This document shows positions 33,803-46,731 of a stretch of 64,000 nt of DNA, piece after piece. A program made the position numbers and the translations under genes. Source of the DNA: Henckelia pumila (lineage: Eukaryota > Streptophyta > Magnoliopsida > Lamiales > Gesneriaceae). The notes under the pieces are model-generated. The model made no database searches, was not told the DNA's origin, and worked only from the letters and a program-made list of their open reading frames with translations. The stretch is from NCBI RefSeq assembly GCF_033568475.1, contig NC_133120.1, forward strand, positions 83,036,151 through 83,100,150, written 5' to 3'. Positions within the stretch are counted from its first letter, which is position 1; each line of letters opens with the position of its first letter.

Positions 33803-34383
33803 CATGAGAAAGACAGAGATCAGTTGACCAACTTCAACTGAACTCAATTTGAAAGATTTCGAAGTCAACTGCTACACGATTTTTTTGCACAAATCAGTTT
33901 ACCAGCAACACCGCACTTGATCCTATCACTGTCGAAGCATATATCTCCTATATCTTATCCCTTTATAAATAAACTCCGTAGCCCACGAAACACTTCTCCA
34001 TACAAAAGAGTTGTATCCATTTTGTCACTGTTAGAAAATGGGCAGACATAAAGCACATTTGACATTGTAAATTTTAGACACGAGTAAGGATTAATCAAGC
34101 TACGCAAGTTCTTACTTACAATATTAGTTGTAGTTCGGTGTGATATATATATTGAAAATCTTCGTTCATACTATATACCTTGGGCAAAAATTTTCATGCA
34201 TCGATATCGTACGAAAATTTTGATATAACGACATTTCTGTATGATACAAATAACATATCGATTATATCGAATATTATATTTTGATATCGGTATAATATCG
34301 TATTATACTGTTCATACTGGCAAAAAAAAAATAGTTTATAAAGTGAAATTGAGGACTACTATGATTTTGACTTTTGAGAATTC
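33803..34383. other. Spacer left of the nested retrotransposon block
   Basis: No gene. Sequence at 34195-34320 is rich in ATATCG and ATAT words, possibly an old degenerate repeat. The last bases are the target site (AATTA at 34384-34388) of the outer element. Confidence 0.35.
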
Positions 34384-34388
34384 AATTA

Positions 34389-35012
34389 TGATGATGTCGA
34401 AATTTTACCTCGGGTTCGGTCTGGTAGAATGGATCCTCCAATTCCTTTATAGAGTAGGTCGGGTCGGGTATCAATGAAATCTGCGCAAGCAACAGCTAGG
34501 TCAAGGGGCGCCGAAAGTGTTTTCGGCGTGACCCCTCCGATGCCTAAGTCAGTGTCTTGAAGGCAGAGGGTATGATTAATGCGAAAACTGAGATATATGA
34601 GTGCGTGAATGTAAAAGTGAGAGTGAATGTGTGATGAATAATGAAGAGTAAGTAATGAATAATGAATAAAACCATAACAATACCTGTATTTATAGGGGAA
34701 AAATAGTAAGTTACCTAGTCGAATTATAACATGTCCTGGACTAGGACTCTTCATCCATTGGTCCATTTGTAAGCTTATCTCTATCTCGTGAATATTTGAA
34801 AAGATCCAGACTTATCTCATATATATCAGAGTCTTACTTGAATTATAAAAGAATACTTGCGGCCCATTAGAAACAACTTGGGTGGGCCCATAATGACCAG
34901 CCTTGGTCAAAGTCCAACATAGGCCAAACTGGGCTGGACCTTGACATGTTGGGCCATATCGGATTGACCCATTATAAACGGGCTCGGGTTGAAATATTTT
35001 CTCGGGGTAACA
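34389..35012 (-). repeat. Outer element LTR (3')
   Basis: 624 bp. On the minus strand it has a TATAAATA box at 34687-34694, and the block at about 34516-34554 is shared with the inner element's LTR. Confidence 0.9.
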
Positions 35013-35389
35013 ATAGTACCTCCCTAACTGGTCTAAAAGAAGAATGAGTTTAGACCAAGAATGTAGACCGGACCCCGAACTACCTGTGCCTCCTTTAGAC
35101 GGCCCATATTTGAATCCGCGTGATGTGTTTTCAATGAACGGTCTAGATGAAGGTCTGATTAGAACCGAGCTCGAATAAAGGGCAATAGACGACAACCTGA
35201 TGAAACTGAGCTCAAATAAAGAGTTGTAGATAACAATTGATGTTTTCGAGCGGATCAGGCTTTTAAGATAACCACGAGTTGTGTGGGATTACATGATGTC
35301 GATCTTGGTCGGGTTTTGGAGAATACCACTGACGTGGATTTATGATGCCATTGATGTGAACTTTTTGATGCCACTGATGTGGGCCACTG

Positions 35390-36310
35390 AAGTGGGCTTT
35401 GAGTGCCAGACCTGCCTGGGCTTTGTAAATCACTGATGTGGGCCACTGACGTGGACTTTGAGTGCCAGACCTGCCTGGGCTTTGTATACCACTGATGTGG
35501 GCCACGGACATGGGCTTTTGATGCCGGACCTGCCCGGGCTTTGTATACCACTGATGTGGGCCACTGACGTGGGCCACTGACGTGGACTTTGAGTGTCAGA
35601 CCTGCCTGGGCTTTGTATACCACTGATGTGGGCCACCGACATGGGCTTTTGATGCCGGACCTGCCCGGGCTTTGTATACCACTGATGTGGGCCACTGACG
35701 TGAACTTTGAGTGCCAGACCTGCCTGGGCTTTGTATACCACTGATGTGGGCCACTAACGTGGACTTTTGATGCCGGACCTGCCCGGGCTTTGTATACCAC
35801 TGATGTGGGCCACTGACGTGGACTTTGAGTGCCAGACCTGCCTGGGCTTTGTATACCACTGATGTGGGCCACTGACGTGGGCTTTTGATGCCGGACCTGC
35901 CCGGGCTTTGTATACCACTGATGTGGGCCACTGACGTGGGCTTTTGATGTCGGACCTGCCCGGGCTTTGTATACCACTGATGTGGGCCACTGACATGGAC
36001 TTTGAGTGCCAGACCTGCCTGGGCTTTGTATACCACTGATGTGGGCCACTGACGTGGGCTTTTGATGCCGGACCTGCCCAGACTTTGTATACCACTTATG
36101 TGGGCCACTGACGTGGACTTTGAGTGCCAGACCTGACCGGGCTTTTTATACCACTGATGTGGGCCACTGACGTGGGCTTTTGATGTCGGACCTGCCCGGG
36201 CTTTGTATACCACTGATGTGGGCCACTGACGTGGGCTTTTGATGCCGGACCTGCCCGGGATTTGTATACCACTGACGTGGGATTTTGATGCCGGACCTGC
36301 CCGGACTTTA
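35390..36310 (-). repeat. Tandem array, ~59-bp unit, about 16 copies of two types
   Basis: Each unit contains GGGCTTTGTATACCACTGAT and GTGGGCCACTGACGTGG. Two subtypes differ in the middle: one with GATGCCGGACCTGCCCGGG, one with GAGTGCCAGACCTGCCTGGG. Reading upward they run roughly II, II, I, II, I, II, I, II, I, I, II, I, II, I, I, I, so an alternating dimer underlies much of the array. Long open frames on the minus strand (for example 35255-36049) are by-products of the repeat. It lies on the 3' side of the outer element. Confidence 0.85.
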
Positions 36311-36839
36311 TAAAGTGTTGAACCATAAATTGGGCCTTATTGCAATATTGCATGCCCGATATGATATAATTGGGCCTTACTGCGAGATTGCATGCCCGAT
36401 TACATAAAATAACCCAAATAAAAATGCAAGGGAAGAGAAGTCCAACAAATTTGATCACAAGAAAACAAACATGTAATTTTTATAGTAGAAGATGTCTCAG
36501 AATATTATTAATAATGATAATAAATAAAAATTTAATAATTTAATTCAAACATAAAGATGATTGAAATACTTATCTCGTTCATGCGTTGTCGATGACATGA
36601 CTTCAGATGTATAGCAAGATAATATCTTATATACTTTGATCAAAGGACCGACTTGATGTAGCCAGCGAAAATCGATCTCAACCGTCCAGAATGTGCGTCA
36701 AGATGTTCGGAACTCATGATAAAAATTTCAAATAATTTCAAAGGTTAGATTTTTGAGAATGACTTTTTCAAGAACACTGCTCAGAAACTATGCAAGCAGA
36801 TTGTGTTGCAGCTCGGCGGTCTGAGCCACCTTTCCCCAA
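36311..36839. other. Unique core of the outer element
   Basis: Non-coding stretch between the two tandem arrays of the outer LTR element. No open frame with protein character. Confidence 0.4.
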
Positions 36840-37283
36840 GTCCCAAAATTCTGATCACGATCTTCACCGTTCAGATCCTAGAAAACATATTAATAAATAT
36901 GTCTGCAAAATTTGAACCTGATCCGACGGTTAATTAATTCTTATGATTTTTGCTAGTTTCTGATGCGCAAGCCATGCGAAAAACACATAGAACATGTGCG
37001 AGCGAGAAACGTCTGTTCGGCGGTTCAGATCTGATTCTAAAAGACACCAATCACGATCTCCACCGTTCAGATCCTAGAAAACATATTAATAAATATGTTT
37101 GCAAAATTTTAACCCGATCCGATGGCTCAATTAATTCGTATGATTTTTGAAAGTTTCTGATGCGCAAGCCATGCGAAAAACACATAGAAGCTGTGCGAGC
37201 GAGCAACGTCTGTTCGGCGGTCCAGATCTGATTCTACAACATACCAATCACGATCTCCACCGTTCAGATCCTAGAAAACATAT
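36840..37283. repeat. ~197-bp tandem array, left part (about 2.5 units)
   Basis: The marker CACCGTTCAGATCCTAG recurs at about 36864, 37061 and 37258, spacing 197 bp. The array is cut at 37283 by the Tat insertion and resumes at 55109. Confidence 0.85.
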
Positions 37284-37974
37284 TGATGTACCTCAATTAA
37301 GTGATCTCCTTAGATGAGCTGAAGAAACTCCTCCAAATAAAATATGAACTGCTTCTGCTGACCTGAAACCACTAACAAGAGTGTTAAAGGGAGGCCGGAA
37401 GGTGTTCCGGCGTATCCCCTCCGACGCTCAAGTCAGATGCTAGGATAGCGAAAATATAGAGAGTGGTGTGTGAATACGAGTCAAGAATTAGGATGCAAAT
37501 AATGAAAATGAACCTGATATTTATAGGAGAAAGCTCCGTAATTTTCGCTTACCTCCCTTATTAAGAACCCGAGAATCACGGGATCACGATCCCGAATATC
37601 TAGGCTGAGATCTCGCCCGAATCTTATCTCAAACACTGATCCTAACATCCTAGCTGGTTCATCGAGGTTGCCGAACAAATTCAACCAATTAACTCCTTAT
37701 TGTCATCAGGGCTGAGCTGAGCTCCCAGACACCTGAGCTGAGCTCCCGAGGCCGAGCTCCCGACCCGAGCTGGCAATTATAGTGGTGGAGCTTGGCCGAG
37801 CTCCCGAGCTCCCGAGGCCGAGCTCCCGACCAGAGCTGGAAGTTAAGGTGGTGGAGCTTGGCCGATCTCCCGAGTTCCCGAGCTGAGATCCTGAACTCTC
37901 TTTGATAAATTAGGGATGTTCCTTTTACCTTAGGATCATTTATGAGCTGAGGTGATTTCCTCCTGGGGGTATCA
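37284..37974 (-). repeat. Tat element LTR (3')
   Basis: 691 bp, starts TGATGTACCTC and ends GGGGGTATCA as written on the plus strand. It has GAGCTCCCGAG-type repeats and a block (about 37400-37436) shared with the outer element's LTR. Confidence 0.9.
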
Positions 37975-38349
37975 CAAGTCCCCCCCTTAAAAGTTGAACT
38001 GAGGTCAAAGACTCGAAGTTCGTTATTTTTGTTCTGAGGTGTCCCTAAGAAAATGCCGAGCTGAGCTATCCAACCAAGCCCAGCTGTCATTCTGACAAGA
38101 TGTACTTTGTTTCACCCCTCCAACGGTAACTTTTCGAATTCAACTTGATCTGAGCCATCCACCTGTCCTAAAATCAACGGCCTGGATTAATCCGACCTTT
38201 CTATAAATAGGCCTCACCGTAAAAATTTCATTTTCACTTTCTCTGCTCTTTGCTTTCGCGAATTTTCTCTCAAATTCCTTTTTCCCGAGCTCCTTTGCTC
38301 TCCTTCTTTTCCTACGCATTCGATCTTCCTAAGTAAGTAAACCTTTCTT

Positions 38350-40401
38350 ATGGCCACTTCCTCCCGAGCTCACTCTGGGAGCTCAGACGAGGTATTCCGC
38401 GAGGTGGATCAATTTCACTCCTTCGCCCTTACCTCCGCAGGAGAGCCCTCGGGCCGGGACCCTGCTCACGCTTCACCCTTTCCTCAGAAAGATGACCTGG
38501 GCCACGACCCAGGAGTCCCCTCGGTATCGTGGTTTGAGCAATACTCATCCGAGCTAGATGCTTCGGATGAGGACAAAATAAGAGCTCTCTCTCACGCCCC
38601 GGAGGGTTACGAGTTCATCATTCCTGACCCTGAGGACCGAGCTGACCATCCTCCAGAGGGGTATTACACTTTTTTTTTAGATCAGCTGGAGGCCGGTCTT
38701 AGGTTTCCTCTCCCCCTCCTCTTTCAGCAGCTCAGCCGATACTATGAACTCCACTTAGGACAGTTCACTCCAAATTCCTTCCGAACCCTGTGCAGCTTTG
38801 TAGTTCTTTTTAGAACCTTAGGTTTTGAAGTAAATTGTTTTACTATTTGTAACTTCTTGCTCCCCAAACGTTCTGAGGAAGGCCCCTTCTACTTTTCTTT
38901 CCGACCTAACTGTAAATTCTTCAAGGGTTCTTCTAGTTCGAACAAGAACTGGAAGAACTCCTTCTTTTTCGTTCACCCCACCGATGCTTGGGACATATGC
39001 TCCACTTGGAGAGAAGTCCTCCCTCTTTTGCCTGTTCCTACTCCGGGCTTTCGACAGGGGGAGCTATTCACAGGAGCTCAGAGGGCTATAGGGGGTAGGT
39101 GCTTTAATGTAGCTGCCCTGATGGCAGAGGATCTGCTCTGCCACCACGGGCTCAGTTCGGCCGACGTTTCTGTCCGGGGAAACTTAGGTATAGCCCTCCC
39201 CTTCTTTGGCCTCCCAACTCACCCCCCCCCCTTTTTTTTTTTTGACTGACCTCATTTTTTGATTACTCAGAGAAAAGAGTTATGGACGCTGCCATGAAGA
39301 GGATGGTGGAGAAGCAAAAGGCCTCCGCTCACTCAGGGGCCAAGGTTGAGAAGAGCTTAGCTAAGCCCAAAGCTCCCTCCCCCCGTGCTGCTGCTACTTC
39401 CGAACCCTCCACTGCTGCTTCTAAGGGTGCTAAGAGACGTGCCCCGTCCATCCCTTTCCCCGAGGTAGTGGAGTTAGACTCAGGAAAGTCTTCTATTCCT
39501 GAGGTAGCTCCCCTCCGTCAGTTCAGGGCGGACAGGCCCCACACTCCTGTGGTCCGATGCCGAGCCAATTTCTTTGAGATGTATCACGATGCATTGCGCA
39601 TTGTGGGGGTCGGGCCTACCCCAACTGCCGGGTCAGTCCTCCGGGACATGATCTCCCAGGCTGATGCTGACTATGTGAAGAGCCTTGGATGGGCTGAGCT
39701 GATGCAACGTTCCAACACTGCTTCCGCTGAGGTGACTTTAATTTCAGCATTATGTTATATTTTCCATGTATGTTTCTGGTTTGCTTACTCTTATCCTTTT
39801 TTAGGCTGCCGTTCTTAATGCTGAGATGTCCCTCTGAGCTTCCTTGGCCCGAAAGCAACTTTCGAAGGACACCCGGGGTTATGAAACCCATATCGCTGAG
39901 CTTAACCAATTGGCTGAGGAAGCTAAACTTGCTAATGCAAGAGAGGTGGCCAATCTCCAAGCCCAAATGGACGAGATGCGGATGGGCTATCAAGCGGAGA
40001 GGCTGAAGTGGCAAAATGACCTCCGAATTTCCGAGGTACAGAAGGAGGCCTTACATGGAGACCTCAAAGACTCTCAAGATCAGCTTGCTGGAGCCCTTCA
40101 AGAGCTGGAAGAATCTCGAGCTGAGCTGATCAAAGGGGCTGAGGGCTTCAAGAGTTCCTTCCTGAAGTCCGATGAATTTATGGATGAAGTGGCTGCCCAA
40201 GCTTATGGCTACCTATCCAAAGGGTTCGAAGGTTGTACCCAGCAGTTCAAGGCAGCAGGTTATCCTCCTGAAGGGACCCCTGTAGACTTCTTGGATCTGA
40301 ACGGGTTTTCCCTTTCAATCACCTCAGGAGAGGCAGCCCAGGAGGGCGAGGAAGAGGCCGAAGCCGAGGAAGGCAAGGGTGAAGGGGAGGATGCAAACTA
40401 A
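38350..40401 (+). CDS. Antisense extra ORF region of the Tat element (plant gypsy-type transposon domain)
   Basis: Open segments on the strand opposite gag-pol, between the pol/array region and the left LTR. The first (38350-39249) starts MATSSRAHSGSSDEVFREVD and carries FPLPLLFQQLSRYYELHLGQ and LGFEVNCFTICNFL, which recall the 'putative gypsy-type transposon' domain of plant genomes. A middle segment is rich in Ala, Lys and Ser. The last is a long Glu/Lys/Ala-rich coiled coil with a very acidic tail. The open frame is interrupted two or three times; some interruptions have intron-like borders. A TATA-like TATAAATAGG lies upstream at about 38201-38210. Antisense extra ORFs of unknown role are known in Tat-lineage elements such as Grande. 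Function unknown. Confidence 0.7.
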
Positions 40402-40689
40402 ATTTTGTAATGGTTGATGTAAACACTTAGAAGTATTGGCATACAATGCAAGCTCAGTTCTGTTCTTATTCTTTTATGTTATCATTAATTGAACTGTGAT
40501 TATTAATGCTCTAGGATGAGCTGAGCCGAGCTCCCGGAAGAGAGGTAAAATAAGCACTTAAAAATAAACCAACACCCGATGGTGAGCTGATCTCAGTTCC
40601 CTTAAGGGAGGCAAGATTTACACTTAAAAATAAACTAACACTCAAAGGTGAGCTGAGCTGAGCTTTAGATGGCCGAGCTGAGCTCCCAA
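40402..40689. repeat. Start of a ~68-bp tandem array in the Tat element
   Basis: From about 40511, units contain GAGCTGAGCYGAGCTCCC and ACTTAAAAATAAACTAACAC. The array is cut by the nested pair and related units continue at 47810-48345. Confidence 0.65.
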
Positions 40690-43577
40690 TGAAACACCCT
40701 AGTACTACTAAATGCGGAAAAACTTTTTTTTTTTTTTATATATACTAAAGATAATATTATACATATACGCCCATACATATATGTATATACTTTAAAACTG
40801 ATATTACAAATAATAACTCGCTTAATAAAATAATAAACATTTATTTGATAAAATCTTGAGTCATGCAATAAATAAAATAATGTCTATCGTGAAAATTCAT
40901 AACTTATGTCTACTAAAATCATAAACATTCAATAATTAATCATAACCAATAAAAACATAAAAATATCCTAAATATATAACTCATGCATAAATAAAATTCT
41001 AGCGAGACGGTCACGGGGCCACTGCCATGCTCGCTCATACGTCCTCGCCACCGGTAGGAGCTACATCATACTCACCTGCACCATATAAGCGTAGTGAGCC
41101 TAGAGGCTCAACATGTCTAATCCTTTATAACAAGGTTACAAATAATGCATCACGTAAATACTAATACATATACATGTACATGAGCATGCATGGAAACATT
41201 TTTCATAACATAAATGCTTAATCATAAATCTTATACATAACATAACTTTCTTCATCATACATAACATAATTGAGCATGTCATAAACATAAAAACTGTGTA
41301 TGGTCATATCCATGAATGTGACTAATAACTGTGCCGACTGATCAGTCTAAAGAACCATCGTACGTGGCGGTGGATAAATCCACCTCTATGCTGGTAGTAA
41401 ACTACCTCTGTGCCAGTGGTAAAACCCACTTCTATGCCGGTAGTAGAACTACCTCTGTGTCAGTGGTAAAACCCACTTCTATGCTGTCACATCACTTCAA
41501 TTTCCATAAAAATATTTTCATGCTCAATTCTTAATCATAAACACATCATAAAATATTTCATGTATGCATGCACTTAAAATATGTCCGTAATATATATTTA
41601 ATTAATTTTAATAATAAATATACTTTTACTTAAAATAGACTTCATGCATAAAAATAATTAAATATATATTCCGGACTTAGTTTATTTTCATGGATTGGTC
41701 CAGACTGCTGGTCTCTCTACTAAACCCCTTAACTGACTTAAAGCCTGTTAACTAACTTAAAGCCCATAATTAAATAACTAATTTTAAAAATTATAATTTT
41801 TACTAAAATAAAATACTTAAATGTTATTGGGCTTAAATAAAAATATTTAGGCCCAATAACTAATTAATTCATAAAAATTCCTAGACTGACCCAATAAAAT
41901 CACTGATTAGCCCAAAAATTCCGATGGGCCCACGGGCCCATAAAATTATTGGGTTAACTTAAAAATAATTTAAAAAGCCTAAATAAAATTATTTGGAAGC
42001 CCAAATAATTTTATTTCAAATTAAATGGCCTAAAAACCAATTAAAACATTAAACACTTTAAAATTAAAAATACTCAAGCCCGGCCCACCTAGCCCGGACC
42101 CGAACCTACCTGACCCGACCCTAGACCCTAATGACCCGACCCACTACCCTGACCCGACCCGGAACCACCCAGAACCCCAAACCCGATCCCCCCTCCTCTC
42201 CTTTCCTTCGGCCGTGCGAGCAGCCCCCTTTTCCGGCATTCGGCCGGCCAACTCCGACCACCAATGGCCGGAGCACCACCACCCTCAACAAGCCAACTCC
42301 CAGGCGGTTCTTTCACGACAAGAACCAGCCCAAACCATTGCCTAGAGACAGAGAACGAAGCCCTGCAAGTTGGCCCTTCCTCAGCTCGCGCGCAGCCGGA
42401 GCAGTCCCAGCGTTTTGCTTCGTGCCGATGACTCAGACCACCAAAGGCCACGAAACCAGTCCTCAATCTTAGCCAACATCCTAAGCTTTCAAACCCAACA
42501 AACCTCACCCAAAATAATGGCCTGAGGAAGGAGAACGAAGTCTTCTTCCTCAGGACCCTAATCTGCGCGAGCTGTGCAACAGAAATGGAAGGCTTCGACT
42601 TGGACCCCTCCATCCTCAAACCGACCACACTACTCGACCCTAGGGACCCTAGGACACCCCTTGACCAAGCCCTTAGCCCTGGACCGAACCATGCTAGGCA
42701 AAAACATGAGTTATGATCATGAATTCTCATATACATGCATCAAACATCAAAAGTTTGCATAAATTCGAAATACTTATGAAAAATTCTGAACAAGAACAAT
42801 CATGCATGAATAATAGCTCATATGGTGGCCAAAGAAAAGTTTTAGACATGCCTTGATAATTATTGGACGGAAATTGATGCGTTTACGGGCTTCCGGGACG
42901 ACGAACGGACCAAAATAATCCAAGAAAATGATGGATCGGCTATGGAGGTTGAAGTTTTCTGTCAACACTATGGTGGAGGCTGATGAAACGTGAGGAAGAT
43001 GATGAAAAAATATGGGGGAGGCGGCTAAAGATTTTTAATCGGTATAGGGATTTATTTTTAGGTTTAATTTGAGTAGATATTGGTTAAATAAATAATAATA
43101 ATCAACATAAAGATAATATACCAACAAAACTTTATTTAAAACTCCTAATAATAATAAAAAAATCTGATAACACAACCAAAATCCCGAAATATAAAATTAG
43201 GGAATTTTTAAATATTAATAAAAGTCATTAAAATGACTTATTTTGACTAAAAATCAACTATTAAATAAATATATAACTAAATACTAAATTTTTCTTGACA
43301 AAATATCTTAAAATAATATTTTAAGGCTTAAAAACTCATAAAATATTTTTGGCTAAATATTTTGGCATCTCGTCCGTCCACGGTCCCGTCTACGCGATCA
43401 AAACCAATTAATTTCCATAAATCACAAAAATCACTAATTTTGGGTTAAATGCTAAAATAACTTAAATCATTCATATAAATCACATAATAACACATAAATT
43501 CATTTAACCCTTATTTTAAAATTAATTTCTCCTAATTATGCATGCGAATTTACGTATTAAAATTTCCGGGTGTTACA
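40690..43577 (-). repeat. Giant LTR, left copy
   Basis: 2888 bp. Contains a short internal duplication at about 41385-41480 (CTACCTCTGTG and AAAACCCACTTCTATGC repeated) and a GC-rich part (about 42080-42460) in otherwise AT-rich sequence. Open frames inside recur in the right copy and are not gene-like. Confidence 0.9.
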
Positions 43578-43844
43578 ATTCTCCCCCCCTTAAATTGAAT
43601 TTCGTCCTCGAAATTCGACGGAATCTGTCTGGGAGGCATTCTGTACCACCACATATTTCCTTACGTAAATCGCAATGCATAACTAAGGGTTTCAAAAGTC
43701 TTACTGAACATGAAATACTTAAAATTAATACATATGCTCCTTCTAAATCTTATTAAAACATTTAAAACTTACAGACCAGTAGCAGGATTTCTGAGCTTCA
43801 CGTGGCAGATGGACACCCTCCGAGGACCGTGCTCTGATACCAAT
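43578..43844 (-). other. 267-bp core of the giant-LTR element
   Basis: Holds only a purine-rich tract with a polyprotein-tail relic at the left, AT-rich filler, and the Met-tRNA primer-binding site at the right. Confidence 0.8.
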
Positions 43845-46731
43845 TGAAACACCCTAGTACTACTAAATGCGGAAAAACTTTTTTTTTTTATATATATACT
43901 AAAGATAATATTATACATATACGCCCATACATATATGTATATACTTTAAAACTGATATTACAAATAATAACTCGCTTAATAAAATAATAAACATTTATTT
44001 GATAAAATCTTGAGTCATGCAATAAATAAAATAATGTCTATCGTGAAAATTCATAACTTATGTCTACTAAAATCATAAACATTCAATAATTAATCATAAC
44101 CAATAAAAACATAAAAATATCCTAAATATATAACTCATGCATAAATAAAATTCTAGCGAGACGGTCACGGGGCCACTGCCATGCTCGCTCATACGTCCTC
44201 GCCACCGGTAGGAGCTACATCATACTCACCTGCACCATATAAGCGTAGTGAGCCTAGAGGCTCAACATGTCTAATCCTTTATAACAAGGTTACAAATAAT
44301 GCATCACGTAAATACTAATACATATACATGTACATGAGCATGCATGGAAACATTTTTCATAACATAAATGCTTAATCATAAATCTTATACATAACATAAC
44401 TTTCTTCATCATACATAACATAATTGAGCATGTCATAAACATAAAAACTGTGTATGGTCATATCCATGAATGTGACTAATAACTGTGCCGACTGATCAGT
44501 CTAAAGAACCATCGTACGTGGCGGTGGATAAATCCACCTCTATGCTGGTAGTAAACTACCTCTGTGCCAGTGGTAAAACCCACTTCTATGCCGGTAGTAG
44601 AACTACCTCTGTGTCAGTGGTAAAACCCACTTCTATGCTGTCACATCACTTCAATTTCCATAAAAATATTTTCATGCTCAATTCTTAATCATAAACACAT
44701 CATAAAATATTTCATGTATGCATGCACTTAAAATATGTCCGTAATATATATTTAATTAATTTTAATAATAAATATACTTTTACTTAAAATAGACTTCATG
44801 CATAAAAATAATTAAATATATATTCCGGACTTAGTTTATTTTCATGGATTGGTCCAGACTGCTGGTCTCTCTACTAAACCCCTTAACTGACTTAAAGCCT
44901 GTTAACTAACTTAAAGCCCATAATTAAATAACTAATTTTAAAAATTATAATTTTTACTAAAATAAAATACTTAAATGTTATTGGGCTTAAATAAAAATAT
45001 TTAGGCCCAATAACTAATTAATTCATAAAAATTCCTAGACTGACCCAATAAAATCACTGACTAGCCCAAAAATTCCGATGGGCCCACGGGCCCATAAAAT
45101 TATTGGGTTAACTTAAAAATAATTTAAAAAGCCTAAATAAAATTATTTGGAAGCCCAAATAATTTTATTTCAAATTAAATGGCCTAAAAACCAATTAAAA
45201 CATTAAACACTTTAAAATTAAAAATACTCAAGCCGGCCCACCTAGCCCGGACCCGGACCTACCTGACCCGACCCTAGACCCTAATGACCCGACCCACTAC
45301 CCTGACCCGACCCGGAACCACCCAGAACCCCAAACCCGATCCCCCCTCCTCTCCTTTCCTTCGGCCGTGCGAGCAGCCCCCTTTTCCGGCATTCGGCCGG
45401 CCAACTCCGACCACCAATGGCCGGAGCACCACCACCCTCAACAAGCCAACTCCCAGGCGGTTCTTTCACGACAAGAACCAGCCCAAACCATTGCCTAGAG
45501 ACAGAGAACGAAGCCCTGCAAGTTGGCCCTTCCTCAGCTCGCGCGCAGCCGGAGCAGTCCCAGCGTTTTGCTTCGTGCCGATGACTCAGACCACCAAAGG
45601 CCACGAAACCAGTCCTCAATCTTAGCCAACATCCTAAGCTTTCAAACCCAACAAACCTCACCCAAAATAATGGCCTGAGGAAGGAGAACGAAGTCTTCTT
45701 CCTCAGGACCCTAATCTGCGCGAGCTGTGCAACAGAAATGGAAGGCTTCGACTTGGACCCCTCCATCCTCAAACCGACCACACTACTCGACCCTAGGGAC
45801 CCTAGGACACCCCTTGACCAAGCCCTTAGCCCTGGACCGAACCATGCTAGGCAAAAACATGAGTTATGATCATGAATTCTCATATACATGCATCAAACAT
45901 CAAAAGTTTGCATAAATTCGAAATACTTATGAAAAATTCTGAACAAGAACAATCATGCATGAATAATAGCTCATATGGTGGCCAAAGAAAAGTTTTAGAC
46001 ATGCCTTGATAATTATTGGACGGAAATTGATGCGTTTACGGGCTTCCGGGACGACGAACGGACCAAAATAATCCAAGAAAATGATGGATCGGCTATGGAG
46101 GTTGAAGTTTTCTGTCAACACTATGGTGGAGGCTGATGAAACGTGAGGAAGATGATGAAAAAATATGGGGGAGGCGGCTAAAGATTTTTAATCGGTATAG
46201 GGATTTATTTTTAGGTTTAATTTGAGTAGATATTGGTTTAAATAAATAATAATAATCAACATAAAGATAATATACCAACAAAACTTTATTTAAAACTCCT
46301 AATAATAATAAAAAAATCTGATAACACAACCAAAATCCCGAAATATAAAATTAGGGAATTTTTAAATATTAATAAAAGTCATTAAAATGACTTATTTTGA
46401 CTAAAAATCAACTATTAAATAAATATATAACTAAATACTAAATTTTTCTTGACAAAATATCTTAAAATAATATTTTAAGGCTTAAAAACTCATAAAATAT
46501 TTTTGGCTAAATATTTTGGCATCTCGTCCGTCCACGGTCCCGTCTACGCGATCAAAACCAATTAATTTCCATAAATCACAAAAATCACTAATTTTGGGTT
46601 AAATGCTAAAATAACTTAAATCATTCATATAAATCACATAATAACACATAAATTCATTTAACCCTTATTTTAAAATTAATTTCTCCTAATTATGCATGCG
46701 AATTTACGTATTAAAATTTCCGGGTGTTACA
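43845..46731 (-). repeat. Giant LTR, right copy
   Basis: 2887 bp partner of 40690-43577. It is followed by a 10-bp stretch (ATTTTAATCA at 46732-46741) and then the Cassandra element. Confidence 0.9.

Larger units (their letters stand above)
40690..46731 (-). mobile_element. Giant-LTR, tiny-core non-autonomous LTR element (fossil)
   Basis: Two near-identical LTRs, 40690-43577 (2888 bp) and 43845-46731 (2887 bp), flank a core of only 267 bp. Minus orientation: LTRs start TGTAACACCCGGAAATTT and end AGGGTGTTTCA; the primer-binding site TGGTATCAGAGC (initiator Met tRNA) lies at about 43831-43842, and the tract AAGGGGGGGAGAAT lies at the other core edge. The core keeps a stub by that tract which reads like a chromovirus polyprotein tail. 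No gag or pol otherwise. The LTRs differ by a handful of changes in 2.9 kb, so the insertion is very young. CCCAA lies on its left (40685-40689), but the matching CCCAA is found only after the neighbouring Cassandra element (47495-47499). Confidence 0.88.

Noticed and set aside
35255-36458. Several long minus-strand frames rich in HISGIQSPGRSG
   Set aside because: Three overlapping frames stay open across the 59-bp array, a by-product of a repeat without stops, not protein genes.
41331-46121. Pairs of repeated open frames (202, 113, 67, 64 and 62 residues) around 41.3-43.0 kb and 44.5-46.1 kb
   Set aside because: They are the two giant LTR copies. The frames overlap on both strands and are composition-driven.
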